Source: Haemophilus parainfluenzae (GTDB lineage: Bacteria; Pseudomonadota; Gammaproteobacteria; Enterobacterales; Pasteurellaceae). Taken from it: a stretch of 64,000 nucleotides of DNA. The stretch covers positions 62,001 to 126,000 of the forward strand of contig NZ_QEPT01000004.1 in NCBI RefSeq assembly GCF_003252755.1, in the 5' to 3' direction. Numbering within the stretch: position 1 is the first letter of the stretch; each line of letters begins with the position of its first letter. The position numbers were made by a program, and so were the translations under genes. A model generated the notes under the pieces. It was not told the origin of the DNA. It saw only the letters and a list, made by a program, of their open reading frames with translations, and did no database searches. This document shows, in pieces, positions 17,360 to 25,632 of the stretch.

Positions 17360-17398
17360 GGTTAATTTTGCGTATGTTTTTCATACTTAAAATTAACC
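17360..17398. repeat. Long inverted repeat upstream of nrfE
   Basis: GGTTAATTTT (17360-17369) pairs with AAAATTAACC (17389-17398), and inside it GTATG pairs with CATAC around a TTTTT loop, with a two-by-two mismatch between the stems. An uptake signal (17354-17362) overlaps its left edge. It lies between the nrfD terminator and nrfE, so it may be an operator or a second hairpin; no use is proven. Confidence 0.6.
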
Positions 17399-17437
17399 TT
17401 ATTTTGTCAAATGCAACTATTAATACTGAAGAATACT

Positions 17438-19342
17438 ATGCTCCCCGAATTCGGATTTCTATCACTACTCTTCGCTACTACCGCAGCGCTCTTACTTTCT
17501 ATCGTGCCGCAAATTGGTATTTGGCGAAATAAACCCTCTCTCACCAACACAGCTTGGGGATTAAGTTATTGCTTCGGTATTTTTACGAGCGTTTCAATCG
17601 GTATTCTTGCCTACTCTTTTGCGACGGATGACTTCACTTTGGAATACGTGGCAGCGCACTCCAATTCTCAACTACCAACATTTTTCAAAGTCGCCGCCAC
17701 CTGGGGGGGACATGAAGGCTCAATTTTATTTTGGCTTTTCACATTAAGTCTTTGGTTAGTGGCTTTTGCCTTTTTCTCTCGCAAAAATGACCGCACTTTT
17801 TCTGCACAAACCCTTTCTTTACTCGGCTTAATTTGTCTTGGGTTTGCTATTTTCATTTTATTCTACTCCAATCCATTTGGACGTGCTTTTCCTGCCCCTG
17901 CAGAAGGGCGAGATCTCAATCCAATGCTGCAAGATATTGGCTTAATTTTCCATCCGCCGCTTTTATATGTGGGTTATGTGGGCTTTGCTGTTAACTTTGC
18001 CATGTCAATTTCTGCCTTAATCTTTAATCGTTCTGCACAAGTAATTGCGCGTGCGATGCGAGCTTGGGTTCTCGTTTCTTGGTTATTCTTAACGTTAGGG
18101 ATCGTGCTCGGTGCCTGGTGGGCATATTACGAATTAGGCTGGGGTGGCTGGTGGTTCTGGGACCCTGTAGAAAACGCCTCACTTATGCCATGGTTATTAG
18201 GACTTGCACTTTTACACAGCTTAATGGTGACTGAAAGACAAGGCATGTTTAGCTACTGGACAACACTCTTTTCCCTACTCGCTTTTGCATTTAGTGTATT
18301 AGGCACATTTATTGTCCGTTCAGGTGCATTAACCTCTGTTCATGCTTTTTCTTTAGATAGCTCCCGTGGTTATGTACTATTACTTATTTTCTTCTTATTG
18401 ACTGTCGGCTCACTCAGTTTATTTGCCCTACGCACAAATACCAATGAAAGTGCGGTCAAATTTCCACTCATTTCTAAAACTGGGGCTATTTTAGGTTTAA
18501 ACATCGTATTGGCCGTCGCCACCGTCAGTACCTTCTTAGGCACCTTCTATCCGATGCTATTCCAAGCCATGAATTGGGGAAGTATTTCTGTGGGGGCCCC
18601 TTACTTTAATAGTATTTTCTTGCCATTGCTCACGTTAGTGCTTTTTGCGATGGCGGCGACGCTTTGCTTAAGCTGGTTTAAATCAGACAAAAAACGCTTT
18701 TTCAAACGTCTGTTATTACTTATTCCCGCTGCAGTAATTGCTTATGGCATGATTTGGAACGCGTTGCAAAATGATGACGCATTACGTTTCCATTTCTTTG
18801 CTTATGTATTACTCACCCTCGCTATTTGGGTATTATTCGTCACCTTATGGCAAAATTGGACAAAAGTAAGACTTGCCTATTTCGGGATGATTCTTGCACA
18901 CTGCGGCGTGGCGATTGCCACAATGGGTGCCGTAATGAGTAGTTACTTTGGTAGTGAATTAGGTGTTAGACTTGCACCACAACAAAGCCAACAATTAGGC
19001 CAATTTGAATTCCATTATGATCGTTTTTCCAATGAAATTGGACCAAACTTTACCGCCGAAGTTGCTTTCTTTAGTGTGTCAAAACAAGGCAAACCTTACG
19101 CTGAAATTGTACCTGAACGCCGCTATTATGATGTTCGCACCATGACCATGAGTGAAGTAGGGTTAGACGCTGGCTTTTGGGGCGATTTATATATTGTGAT
19201 GGGCGATAACTTAGGCAAGGGCGAATTCACGTTCCGCTTACATTACAAACCACTTATTCGCTGGTTATGGCTCGGAGGCATTTTAATGGCACTTGGCGCA
19301 TTATGTTCAGCCATCAATTTGAAGAGAAAACGCAATGAATAA
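17438..19342 (+). CDS. nrfE: Cytochrome c haem lyase subunit NrfE (CcmF family)
   Basis: Polytopic membrane haem-handling protein of about 634 residues. The tryptophan-rich WWD signature [20 protein letters not shown] sits near residue 230, surrounded by about 14 hydrophobic segments. In E. coli NrfEFG attaches haem to the special CWTCK site of NrfA; the position directly after nrfABCD supports NrfE over housekeeping CcmF, though sequence alone does not separate them. The open frame begins nine codons earlier, but [11 protein letters not shown] at 17438 matches the usual family start. It overlaps the next gene by eight bases. Confidence 0.88.
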   Translation: MLPEFGFLSLLFATTAALLLSIVPQIGIWRNKPSLTNTAWGLSYCFGIFTSVSIGILAYSFATDDFTLEYVAAHSNSQLPTFFKVAATWGGHEGSILFWLFTLSLWLVAFAFFSRKNDRTFSAQTLSLLGLICLGFAIFILFYSNPFGRAFPAPAEGRDLNPMLQDIGLIFHPPLLYVGYVGFAVNFAMSISALIFNRSAQVIARAMRAWVLVSWLFLTLGIVLGAWWAYYELGWGGWWFWDPVENASLMPWLLGLALLHSLMVTERQGMFSYWTTLFSLLAFAFSVLGTFIVRSGALTSVHAFSLDSSRGYVLLLIFFLLTVGSLSLFALRTNTNESAVKFPLISKTGAILGLNIVLAVATVSTFLGTFYPMLFQAMNWGSISVGAPYFNSIFLPLLTLVLFAMAATLCLSWFKSDKKRFFKRLLLLIPAAVIAYGMIWNALQNDDALRFHFFAYVLLTLAIWVLFVTLWQNWTKVRLAYFGMILAHCGVAIATMGAVMSSYFGSELGVRLAPQQSQQLGQFEFHYDRFSNEIGPNFTAEVAFFSVSKQGKPYAEIVPERRYYDVRTMTMSEVGLDAGFWGDLYIVMGDNLGKGEFTFRLHYKPLIRWLWLGGILMALGALCSAINLKRKRNE

Positions 19343-19865
19343 AAAATTTATTTTGTTTTTACCACTGATTTTATTATTGAGCGTTTGCTTACTGCTTTTT
19401 GTTGGTTTACATAAAGATCCAAAACAAATTGCCTCTGCTCTCATTAATAAGCCCGTGCCGGAATTCTATCAAGCAAATCTACTTGAACCGAGTCAAATCG
19501 TCAGCCCAAGAGATTTCCCCAAAAAGCCTTTTCTGCTTAATGTGTGGGGAAGTTGGTGTGGCTATTGCCAACAAGAACACCCTCTTTTGATGGAAATTTC
19601 AAAAGAAGTGCCCATCGTTGGCATCGACTATCGTGACAAGCCTCAAAATGGCATTGCGATGCTCGAACGTATGGGTAATCCATTTATACTCACTATTGAC
19701 GATAGCCGTGGTGAATTTGCGATTCAATTAGGCGTAGATGGTGCACCAGAGACCTATATTGTCGATGAACACGGCATGATCCGTTATCGTCATTCTGGCT
19801 ATATGGATCGTGAAACGTGGCTTACCGAAATCAAACCAAAACTTGATGAATTAACTAAAAAGTAA
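19335..19865 (+). CDS. ccmG: Thiol:disulfide interchange protein CcmG/DsbE
   Basis: Membrane-anchored periplasmic thioredoxin that keeps apocytochrome cysteines reduced for haem attachment. The 176-residue protein has one N-terminal hydrophobic anchor (residues ~4-24), a thioredoxin fold and the active site WCGYC (in [15 protein letters not shown]) near residue 77, plus the cis-proline region [12 protein letters not shown]. It starts within the end of nrfE and is one base from the following nrfF-type gene, so the three are co-translated. Its position inside an nrfE-F set suggests service to NrfA and NrfB maturation. Confidence 0.92.
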   Translation: MNKKFILFLPLILLLSVCLLLFVGLHKDPKQIASALINKPVPEFYQANLLEPSQIVSPRDFPKKPFLLNVWGSWCGYCQQEHPLLMEISKEVPIVGIDYRDKPQNGIAMLERMGNPFILTIDDSRGEFAIQLGVDGAPETYIVDEHGMIRYRHSGYMDRETWLTEIKPKLDELTKK

Positions 19866-19866
19866 A

Positions 19867-20922
19867 ATGAAAAAATTAACCCGATTTTTGACCGCACTTT
19901 TACTGACTTTCACCCTTTTTGCTCACGCAGAAATGGTGGATACCTATGCGTTTAAAAACCAAGCCGATCGTACTCGTGCTGTTGAACTGGCAAAATCCTT
20001 ACGTTGCCCACAATGTCAGAATCAGAACCTAGTTGAGTCCAATTCGCCAATTGCTTATGACTTACGTATTGAAGTCTATAAAATGGTAGATGAAGGAAAA
20101 TCGAATCAGCAAATTATCGACACGATGACAGCTCGTTTCGGTAATTTCGTGAACTATAAGCCCCCTTTCCAATGGAATACGGCACTACTCTGGCTATTGC
20201 CTATTTTGTTATTAATCGGGGCTTTTGCGTTAATTTTATTTTCTACTAAAAAATCAGAAGGTGAGCGAAAACAATTCGAAAATCAACCTCATACAGCCCA
20301 TAAAGAAGAAAAAAGTGCGGTCAAATTTGAAACCAAATCCGCCATTTGGGTCTTTGCTATTTTATTAATTCTTCCTTTAAGTTATTACTTCTCCCTTGAT
20401 CGTTTTGAGCGCGTTCAACAAGGCGAAAAAGAGATGATTGAGCTTGCTAATAAAAAAGCAGATACATCAATGGTACATCAAAAAGAAGATATGGTGCTCA
20501 AAATTCAAAATAAAATTCGAGAAGATGTGAATAACCCTGAGCTTTGGGCTCAGCTAGGTGATGCTTATATGCAAAATGATGAATTTGATCATGCGCTCAT
20601 CGCCTATAGTAATGCAGAAAAAATTTCAGGCACAACCCCGGCTATTTTAGGCTTAAAAGCGACCGCACTTTATTATCAAGCAGGTCAAAATATCACACCA
20701 CAAATCCAGCAAATAATGGATGAGGCGTTAAAACAAGATAAACATGAAATCTCGGTAATCACATTATTGGCGACTGAAGCTTTTAAAAATCATGAAGCTG
20801 AAAAAGCCAAAGCTTATTGGCAGCAATTATTAGACTCGGGTAATGCAGCCGTGGATCGTCGTACTGTTATCCAACGAATCAAAATGATAGACTATTTTGA
20901 AAAAGGACAAACCTCACAATAA
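19867..20922 (+). CDS. nrfF: NrfF-NrfG fusion (CcmH-type haem lyase with TPR domain)
   Basis: A 351-residue protein in two parts. Residues ~1-125 form NrfF/CcmL: a signal peptide, the thiol motif LRCPQCQNQN that reduces or holds apocytochrome, and one transmembrane segment (NTALLWLLPILLLIG). Residues ~150-351 have a second membrane segment and then tetratricopeptide-like repeats (WAQLGDAYMQNDEFDHALIAY), the NrfG/CcmI role of binding the apocytochrome C-terminus. In E. coli nrfF and nrfG are separate genes. The signal peptide h-region is partly encoded by an uptake signal (19891-19899, giving Thr-Ala-Leu). Three bases separate it from the flavoprotein gene. Confidence 0.88.
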   Translation: MKKLTRFLTALLLTFTLFAHAEMVDTYAFKNQADRTRAVELAKSLRCPQCQNQNLVESNSPIAYDLRIEVYKMVDEGKSNQQIIDTMTARFGNFVNYKPPFQWNTALLWLLPILLLIGAFALILFSTKKSEGERKQFENQPHTAHKEEKSAVKFETKSAIWVFAILLILPLSYYFSLDRFERVQQGEKEMIELANKKADTSMVHQKEDMVLKIQNKIREDVNNPELWAQLGDAYMQNDEFDHALIAYSNAEKISGTTPAILGLKATALYYQAGQNITPQIQQIMDEALKQDKHEISVITLLATEAFKNHEAEKAKAYWQQLLDSGNAAVDRRTVIQRIKMIDYFEKGQTSQ

Positions 20923-20925
20923 GCT

Positions 20926-22128
20926 ATGTCTCATTATTCAGAAAATATCATTATTGGAGCCGGTGCTGCCGGCTTATTTTGTGCCGCACAGTTAGGAAAG
21001 CTGGGCAAACAAGCCACCATTTTTGATAACGGTAAGAAAATTGGCCGAAAAATTTTAATGTCTGGTGGCGGATTCTGTAATTTTACCAATATGGAAATCA
21101 CATCTGGCCGTTATATCAGCCAAAACAAACACTTCGTCAAATCCGCCTTAAAACGTTATACACAATGGGATTTTATTGCTTTAGTTGCTGAGTACGGCAT
21201 TCCTTACCACGAAAAAGAATTAGGTCAGTTATTTTGTGATAACGGTGCAGAAGATATCGTGAAGATGCTCGGAACGGAATGTGACAAATACGGTGTTCAT
21301 ATTCAACTACGCAGCGAAGTGAGTGATGTCGAAGCCGTTGAAAACGACCCTAAAGTGCGGTTCAAATTAAAGGTAAATGCGGTTGAATGGCAATGCCAGA
21401 ATTTAATTATCGCCACAGGTGGGCTCTCCATGCCTGGCTTAGGCGCTTCGCCTTTTGGCTATCAAATTGCAGAACAATTTGGGTTAAATGTGATTCCTCC
21501 ACGTGCAAGCCTTGTCCCATTCACATGGCGAGAAAGTGACAAATTCTACTCGGCACTCTCTGGCGTTTCATTAGATGTAGCTGCAACGAATCAAAACAAA
21601 ACCTTTACTCATCAAATGCTATTCACCCATCGCGGTTTATCTGGTCCTGCCATTTTGCAAATATCCAATTATTGGCAACCGGGTGAAAGCATTCATTTAG
21701 ATTTATTGCCTTATAACAATATTCGTCATCACCTGGATGAGATGCGTCAATCTTCACCTAAATTGCAGTTAAAGACTGTATTAAGTCGCTTATTGCCGAA
21801 GAAATTAGTCGAACTTTGGCTAGAGCAAGGTTTGATTAAAGATGAAGTGATCGCAAATTTAAGTAAAGTGCGGTTAGAAAATTTAGAGAATTTAATCCAC
21901 AACTGGCAATTCATTCCTAATGGCACTGAGGGGTACCGCACGGCTGAAGTCACGATGGGCGGTGTTGATACCCATGAGATTTCATCCAAAACCATGGAAG
22001 CGACAAAGATTAAAGGTCTCTATTTTATCGGTGAGGTGCTAGATGTCGTCGGCTGGTTAGGTGGTTATAACTTTCAATGGGCATGGAGTTCGGCTGCCGT
22101 TTGTGCGATGGGAATTGCTGAAAGCTAA
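20926..22128 (+). CDS. HI0933-like FAD-dependent oxidoreductase (YhiN/BaiN family)
   Basis: A 400-residue flavoprotein of the HI0933 family. The N-terminal dinucleotide-binding motif GAGAAGLFCAAQLGKLGK binds FAD and is followed by the family segment GRKILMSGGGFCNFTN. Near the C-terminus are TMGGVDTHEI and GLYFIGEVLDVVGWLGGYN. The reaction is not known. It comes three bases after nrfF, so it may be co-transcribed with nrfE-ccmG-nrfF; the neighbouring order is the same in H. influenzae as I recall (HI0933 next to nrfE), but a functional link to cytochrome maturation is unproven. Confidence 0.88.
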   Translation: MSHYSENIIIGAGAAGLFCAAQLGKLGKQATIFDNGKKIGRKILMSGGGFCNFTNMEITSGRYISQNKHFVKSALKRYTQWDFIALVAEYGIPYHEKELGQLFCDNGAEDIVKMLGTECDKYGVHIQLRSEVSDVEAVENDPKVRFKLKVNAVEWQCQNLIIATGGLSMPGLGASPFGYQIAEQFGLNVIPPRASLVPFTWRESDKFYSALSGVSLDVAATNQNKTFTHQMLFTHRGLSGPAILQISNYWQPGESIHLDLLPYNNIRHHLDEMRQSSPKLQLKTVLSRLLPKKLVELWLEQGLIKDEVIANLSKVRLENLENLIHNWQFIPNGTEGYRTAEVTMGGVDTHEISSKTMEATKIKGLYFIGEVLDVVGWLGGYNFQWAWSSAAVCAMGIAES

Positions 22129-22147
22129 TCTCTCTCTGCATTAATTA

Positions 22148-22166
22148 TTTTCATCATGAATGAAAA
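22148..22166. promoter_or_regulatory. Dyad upstream of the MetE-like gene (LysR-type operator candidate)
   Basis: TTTTCAT-CATGA-ATGAAAA is a seven-base perfect inverted repeat with a five-base centre, about 80 bases before the start codon. Its core TTCAT-N5-ATGAA has the T-N11-A form of a LysR-family binding site. MetR, a LysR regulator, controls metE in enterics, but the E. coli MetR motif (TGAA-N5-TTCA) differs, so the assignment is only a suggestion. Confidence 0.3.
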
Positions 22167-22236
22167 AATCATTACTTTGATCATGAAATATCCTTACGTT
22201 AAAATCACCATACTAAAATTAAAAAAGGATATAAAC

Positions 22237-23331
22237 ATGACATCAAAAACACTTCCCTTCCACGCTGATACTGTGGGCTCATACTTACGTTCTCAACCTT
22301 TAAAAGAAGCCCGTGCAAAATTTGCAGCAGGCGAACTTTCGCGTGAACAATTAACGGAAGTTGAAGATCAAGAAATTGCTAAATTAGTACAAGCACAGTT
22401 AGATGCCGGTATTCAAGTGATCACAGATGGGGAATATCGCCGTGCATTTTGGCATATTGATTTCTTAGAAAACCTAAATGGCATCGAAGGTTATCACCCT
22501 GAACATGGTTATAAATTTAATGGCGTGGAAACCAAACCTTACAATACTCGCTGCTGCGGTAAAGTATCTTGGAATCCAAACCATCCATTTATCCAACATT
22601 TCAAAAAATTAAAAGACATTGTTGGGGATCGTGGCATCGTAAAATATACCATCCCTAGTCCTAATCAATTAATGTATCCAATCCAATGGGATACAGGCGT
22701 TTATGCGACACGTGCAGAATTTGCCAAAGATGTTCAACAAGCGTATAAAGATGCAATTAAAGCCTTCTATGATGCTGGCTGTCGTTATTTACAATTTGAT
22801 GATGTGTATTGGGGCTCACTCTGTAACAATCACTTAAAACCAGAATTTGAAGCGGATAAAGCACAAGCGCTTGAAAATATTCAAGTTGTATTAGCTGCTA
22901 AACCAGCAGATATGGTTATCACAACGCATGTTTGTCGTGGCAATTTCCGTTCAACTTATTTATTAACCGGAGCATACGATCCTATTGCGGATGCGTTATT
23001 CGGCCAAACCCAATACGATGGCTACTTCCTTGAATATGATGACGAACGTTCTGGTGGGTTTGAACCATTAAAACACTTTGCCAATAATCCACACAAAGGC
23101 CGTGTTGTATTAGGTTTAATCAGTTCAAAATTCCCTGAATTAGAAGATAAAGCGGCTATTAAAGCTCGCATTGAAGAAGCGACTCAATATGTTCCACTTG
23201 AACAGCTTTGCTTAAGCCCACAATGTGGTTTTGCGTCAACCGAAGAAGGGAATATCATGACGGAAGCACAGCAATGGGCAAAAGTCCGTTACGTTGAAGA
23301 AATTGCTAAAGAAGTATGGGGTGAAGATTAA
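22237..23331 (+). CDS. MetE C-terminal-like methyltransferase (YxjG/YxjH type)
   Basis: A 364-residue protein that resembles only the catalytic C-terminal half of cobalamin-independent methionine synthase. The start HADTVGSYLRSQPLKEARAKF and ITDGEYRRAFWHIDFL are typical of this short group. The zinc ligands expected to activate a thiol are visible as THVCRG near residue 233 and SPQCGFAS near residue 332. The methyl donor is unknown; it cannot be assumed to be polyglutamyl folate because the N-terminal domain is absent. The open frame begins at 22156, but AAAAGGATATAAAC before the ATG at 22237 decides the start. Monocistronic, with a terminator after it. Confidence 0.8.
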   Translation: MTSKTLPFHADTVGSYLRSQPLKEARAKFAAGELSREQLTEVEDQEIAKLVQAQLDAGIQVITDGEYRRAFWHIDFLENLNGIEGYHPEHGYKFNGVETKPYNTRCCGKVSWNPNHPFIQHFKKLKDIVGDRGIVKYTIPSPNQLMYPIQWDTGVYATRAEFAKDVQQAYKDAIKAFYDAGCRYLQFDDVYWGSLCNNHLKPEFEADKAQALENIQVVLAAKPADMVITTHVCRGNFRSTYLLTGAYDPIADALFGQTQYDGYFLEYDDERSGGFEPLKHFANNPHKGRVVLGLISSKFPELEDKAAIKARIEEATQYVPLEQLCLSPQCGFASTEEGNIMTEAQQWAKVRYVEEIAKEVWGED

Positions 23332-23377
23332 TTCATTTCATAAAAACATACTGTTTTTTAACCGCACTTTTGTAATC

Positions 23378-23405
23378 TGAGAGCGTAGCAATACGCTCTT
23401 TTTTA
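23378..23405 (+). terminator. Terminator of the MetE-like gene
   Basis: AGAGCGTA-GCAA-TACGCTCT, an eight-base stem closed by a GCAA tetraloop, followed by a T-run. Confidence 0.85.
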
Positions 23406-23424
23406 TTACTTCCTTTCAATAAAT

Positions 23425-23459
23425 AAAAAAGCTGATGTTATTCACATCAGCTTTTCATT
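23425..23459. terminator. Terminator of the MHS transporter gene
   Basis: AAAAGCTGATGT-TATT-CACATCAGCTTTT, a long near-perfect stem with an A-run on its left, 13 bases beyond the stop codon of the minus-strand transporter. It can also stop leftover plus-strand transcription. Confidence 0.8.
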
Positions 23460-23471
23460 ATCAATTTGTCA

Positions 23472-24788
23472 CTAGATTTGCGTTAAATCAACGTTTTTCG
23501 TTTCTTTTGAGGCTAATAACGCTAACAAGGTTAAGAATGCATTAATGGCTAAATAAATCCCCACGCCCATTAAGCCATAAAGTGCATTGATTTTTAATGA
23601 AATCATTGCCGCAATGGTTGCCCCGATAATGGATGCAATATTGTAGGCTAAAGAAGCGCCAGAATAACGTACTTCCGTTGGGAATAATTCAGGTAATAAC
23701 GCCGCCATTGGACCAAATGTCATACCCATTAATGCCATACCAATTACTAAGAAAGCAAATACAGAAGCTGGTGTACCGTTTCCAAGGAATAATGGCATAC
23801 ATAATGCAAAAATTAAAATGCTGACCGTTGTCCAAATTAACCATTTGCGACGACCGATTTTATCTGCATAAAGACCTGAAATACTGATAAAAATCGCAAA
23901 AACGATCGCACTCATTAAAAGTAATCCCGTGAAGGTATTGGCAGGAATGCCTAACCCCATAGGATAGCCCGCTTCTGAAAGGGTTGCCGGTGTACGAGAA
24001 TACGCTTGAGCAAAGGCAGTCATAATATAGAACAAGGAATAAGTCGCCACCATAATAAAGGTACCAATCACCATCGGTTTAAAGTGTTTAGTAAATACCA
24101 CACTCACCGGTGCTTTTAATTTTTTCCCTTTTTCTTCCGCTTCAACGAAGACATGGCTCTCATGTAAAGTTAAACGAACATACAACCCAACTAAAACTAA
24201 GGCTAAAGAAGAAACAAACGGGATACGCCATGCCCACTCAACAAGGGCTTGTTGCCCCCAGAAATAGCTCACTAAGAAGAAGGTTGCATTAGCCACAAAT
24301 AAACCAATTGGTGCACCTAATTGAGGGAATGTGCCATACCAAGCACGTTTTCCTTCTGGCGCATTTTCTGTTGCCACTAAAGCGGCACCACCCCATTCAC
24401 CACCAAGACCAATACCTTGACCGACACGGCAAATACATAACAAAATCGGTGCCCAAATACCAATTTGAGAATAAGTCGGCAATAAACCGATAACGACCGT
24501 AGAGCCGCCCATTAAAACCAAAGAGGCGACCAAGGTTTTCTTACGACCAATCTTATCACCAAAGTGCCCAAATAAAGCGGAGCCAATTGGACGAGCAAAG
24601 AACGCTAAGGCTAATGTGGAAAGAGAAAGTAAATCATCTGAAAGCGGATCACCGCTATGGAAGAATTGCGTGTTAAAAACTAATACTGCAGCCGCTGCAT
24701 AGATATAATAATCGAAGAATTCAATTGCAGTACCCACCATGGATGCCAAAGCAACCTTAAATGGATCATTACGAAGTTGTGAGGACAT
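23472..24788 (-). CDS. MFS transporter, metabolite:H+ symporter family
   Basis: A 438-residue transporter with 12 predicted membrane segments, in the metabolite:proton symporter branch of the major facilitator superfamily (relatives ProP, ShiA, KgtP, YhjE). The opening VALASMVGTAIEFFDYYIYA, the inter-helix loop GHFGDKIGRKKTL and the motif GQGIGLGGEWGGAAL are typical. The substrate cannot be read from sequence; compatible solutes, shikimate or dicarboxylates are all possible for the family. It has its own terminator and lies 53 bases downstream of menH on the same strand. Confidence 0.85.
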   Translation of the reverse strand: MSSQLRNDPFKVALASMVGTAIEFFDYYIYAAAAVLVFNTQFFHSGDPLSDDLLSLSTLALAFFARPIGSALFGHFGDKIGRKKTLVASLVLMGGSTVVIGLLPTYSQIGIWAPILLCICRVGQGIGLGGEWGGAALVATENAPEGKRAWYGTFPQLGAPIGLFVANATFFLVSYFWGQQALVEWAWRIPFVSSLALVLVGLYVRLTLHESHVFVEAEEKGKKLKAPVSVVFTKHFKPMVIGTFIMVATYSLFYIMTAFAQAYSRTPATLSEAGYPMGLGIPANTFTGLLLMSAIVFAIFISISGLYADKIGRRKWLIWTTVSILIFALCMPLFLGNGTPASVFAFLVIGMALMGMTFGPMAALLPELFPTEVRYSGASLAYNIASIIGATIAAMISLKINALYGLMGVGIYLAINAFLTLLALLASKETKNVDLTQI

Positions 24789-24841
24789 TTTGCTTCCTTA
24801 AGAGTTAAATAAAATGAAAGGGTTAAATCCTAGCATTTCCC

Positions 24842-25585
24842 CTAAGATTGAGCAATTTTTAATACAATATTTTCGATTTTTTTAGCAAAATATATTGGAT
24901 TTTCTAAATGGGCATTATGGCCTGCATCAGGAATAACCGTTAAATTGAGTTGATTAGCCTCTGCCATTTGACGAAACTTCTGATCTCGTTCACCACAAAA
25001 ATAAAAAAATAGCAGCAAACTTGACCGCACTTTCTCGCGAAAATCAGGCTGTTTAGCAAGACTAGTGGCTAATAACATATGACCAATATTTGCCCCACAA
25101 TTGGCTTTTCGCTTTTCAATTAATGCCTTACGTTGCTGTTCATTTAAATGAGAAAAAACAGGTTGTTGATACCAATCTTCGAGCACGGTTTCAGGCTTTT
25201 CATGGAAAAAACGCTCAGCCCACATGTTGTCATTGACTAGACGGCTTTGTTTTTCTTGTTCAGATTGTAAACCTAAATTCGCCCCTTCTAAAATGACTGC
25301 CTTTAAATGCCCTATTTTCACTTTCGCGTGCAGTGCATAATATTGTGCGACTCGTCCACCAAGTGAATAACCGATTAAAATATAAGGCTCATTTTTTATG
25401 AGATGTTGAATTTGTTCTTCAAGGCACTGAGCGGTTTGCTCAAAATCTTCAACGGCAACAGCTTTATTCTCACCGTGAAACGGTAAATCGAGAGAGAGAC
25501 AACGAAAGTGCGGTAGATTTTCGATGACTTTTTGCCAATCTGATTTCGTACCTAATAAGCCATGGAGAAAAACAAGATTCATCAT
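24842..25585 (-). CDS. menH: SHCHC synthase MenH (alpha/beta hydrolase)
   Basis: Removes pyruvate from SEPHCHC to give 2-succinyl-6-hydroxy-2,4-cyclohexadiene-1-carboxylate in menaquinone synthesis. The 247-residue alpha/beta hydrolase has the oxyanion segment FLHGLLG, the nucleophile elbow GYSLGGR and the catalytic histidine in PDAGHNAHLENP. Its place directly downstream of menD, with a 47-base gap, decides MenH over other hydrolases. Two adjacent Met codons open the frame; either could be the start. Uptake signals lie inside the gene at 25024 and 25506. Confidence 0.9.
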   Translation of the reverse strand: MMNLVFLHGLLGTKSDWQKVIENLPHFRCLSLDLPFHGENKAVAVEDFEQTAQCLEEQIQHLIKNEPYILIGYSLGGRVAQYYALHAKVKIGHLKAVILEGANLGLQSEQEKQSRLVNDNMWAERFFHEKPETVLEDWYQQPVFSHLNEQQRKALIEKRKANCGANIGHMLLATSLAKQPDFREKVRSSLLLFFYFCGERDQKFRQMAEANQLNLTVIPDAGHNAHLENPIYFAKKIENIVLKIAQS

Positions 25586-25632
25586 AATAATGCCATATAA
25601 AGAAATCCCCTCTATATAAGAGGGGAAAAAAA

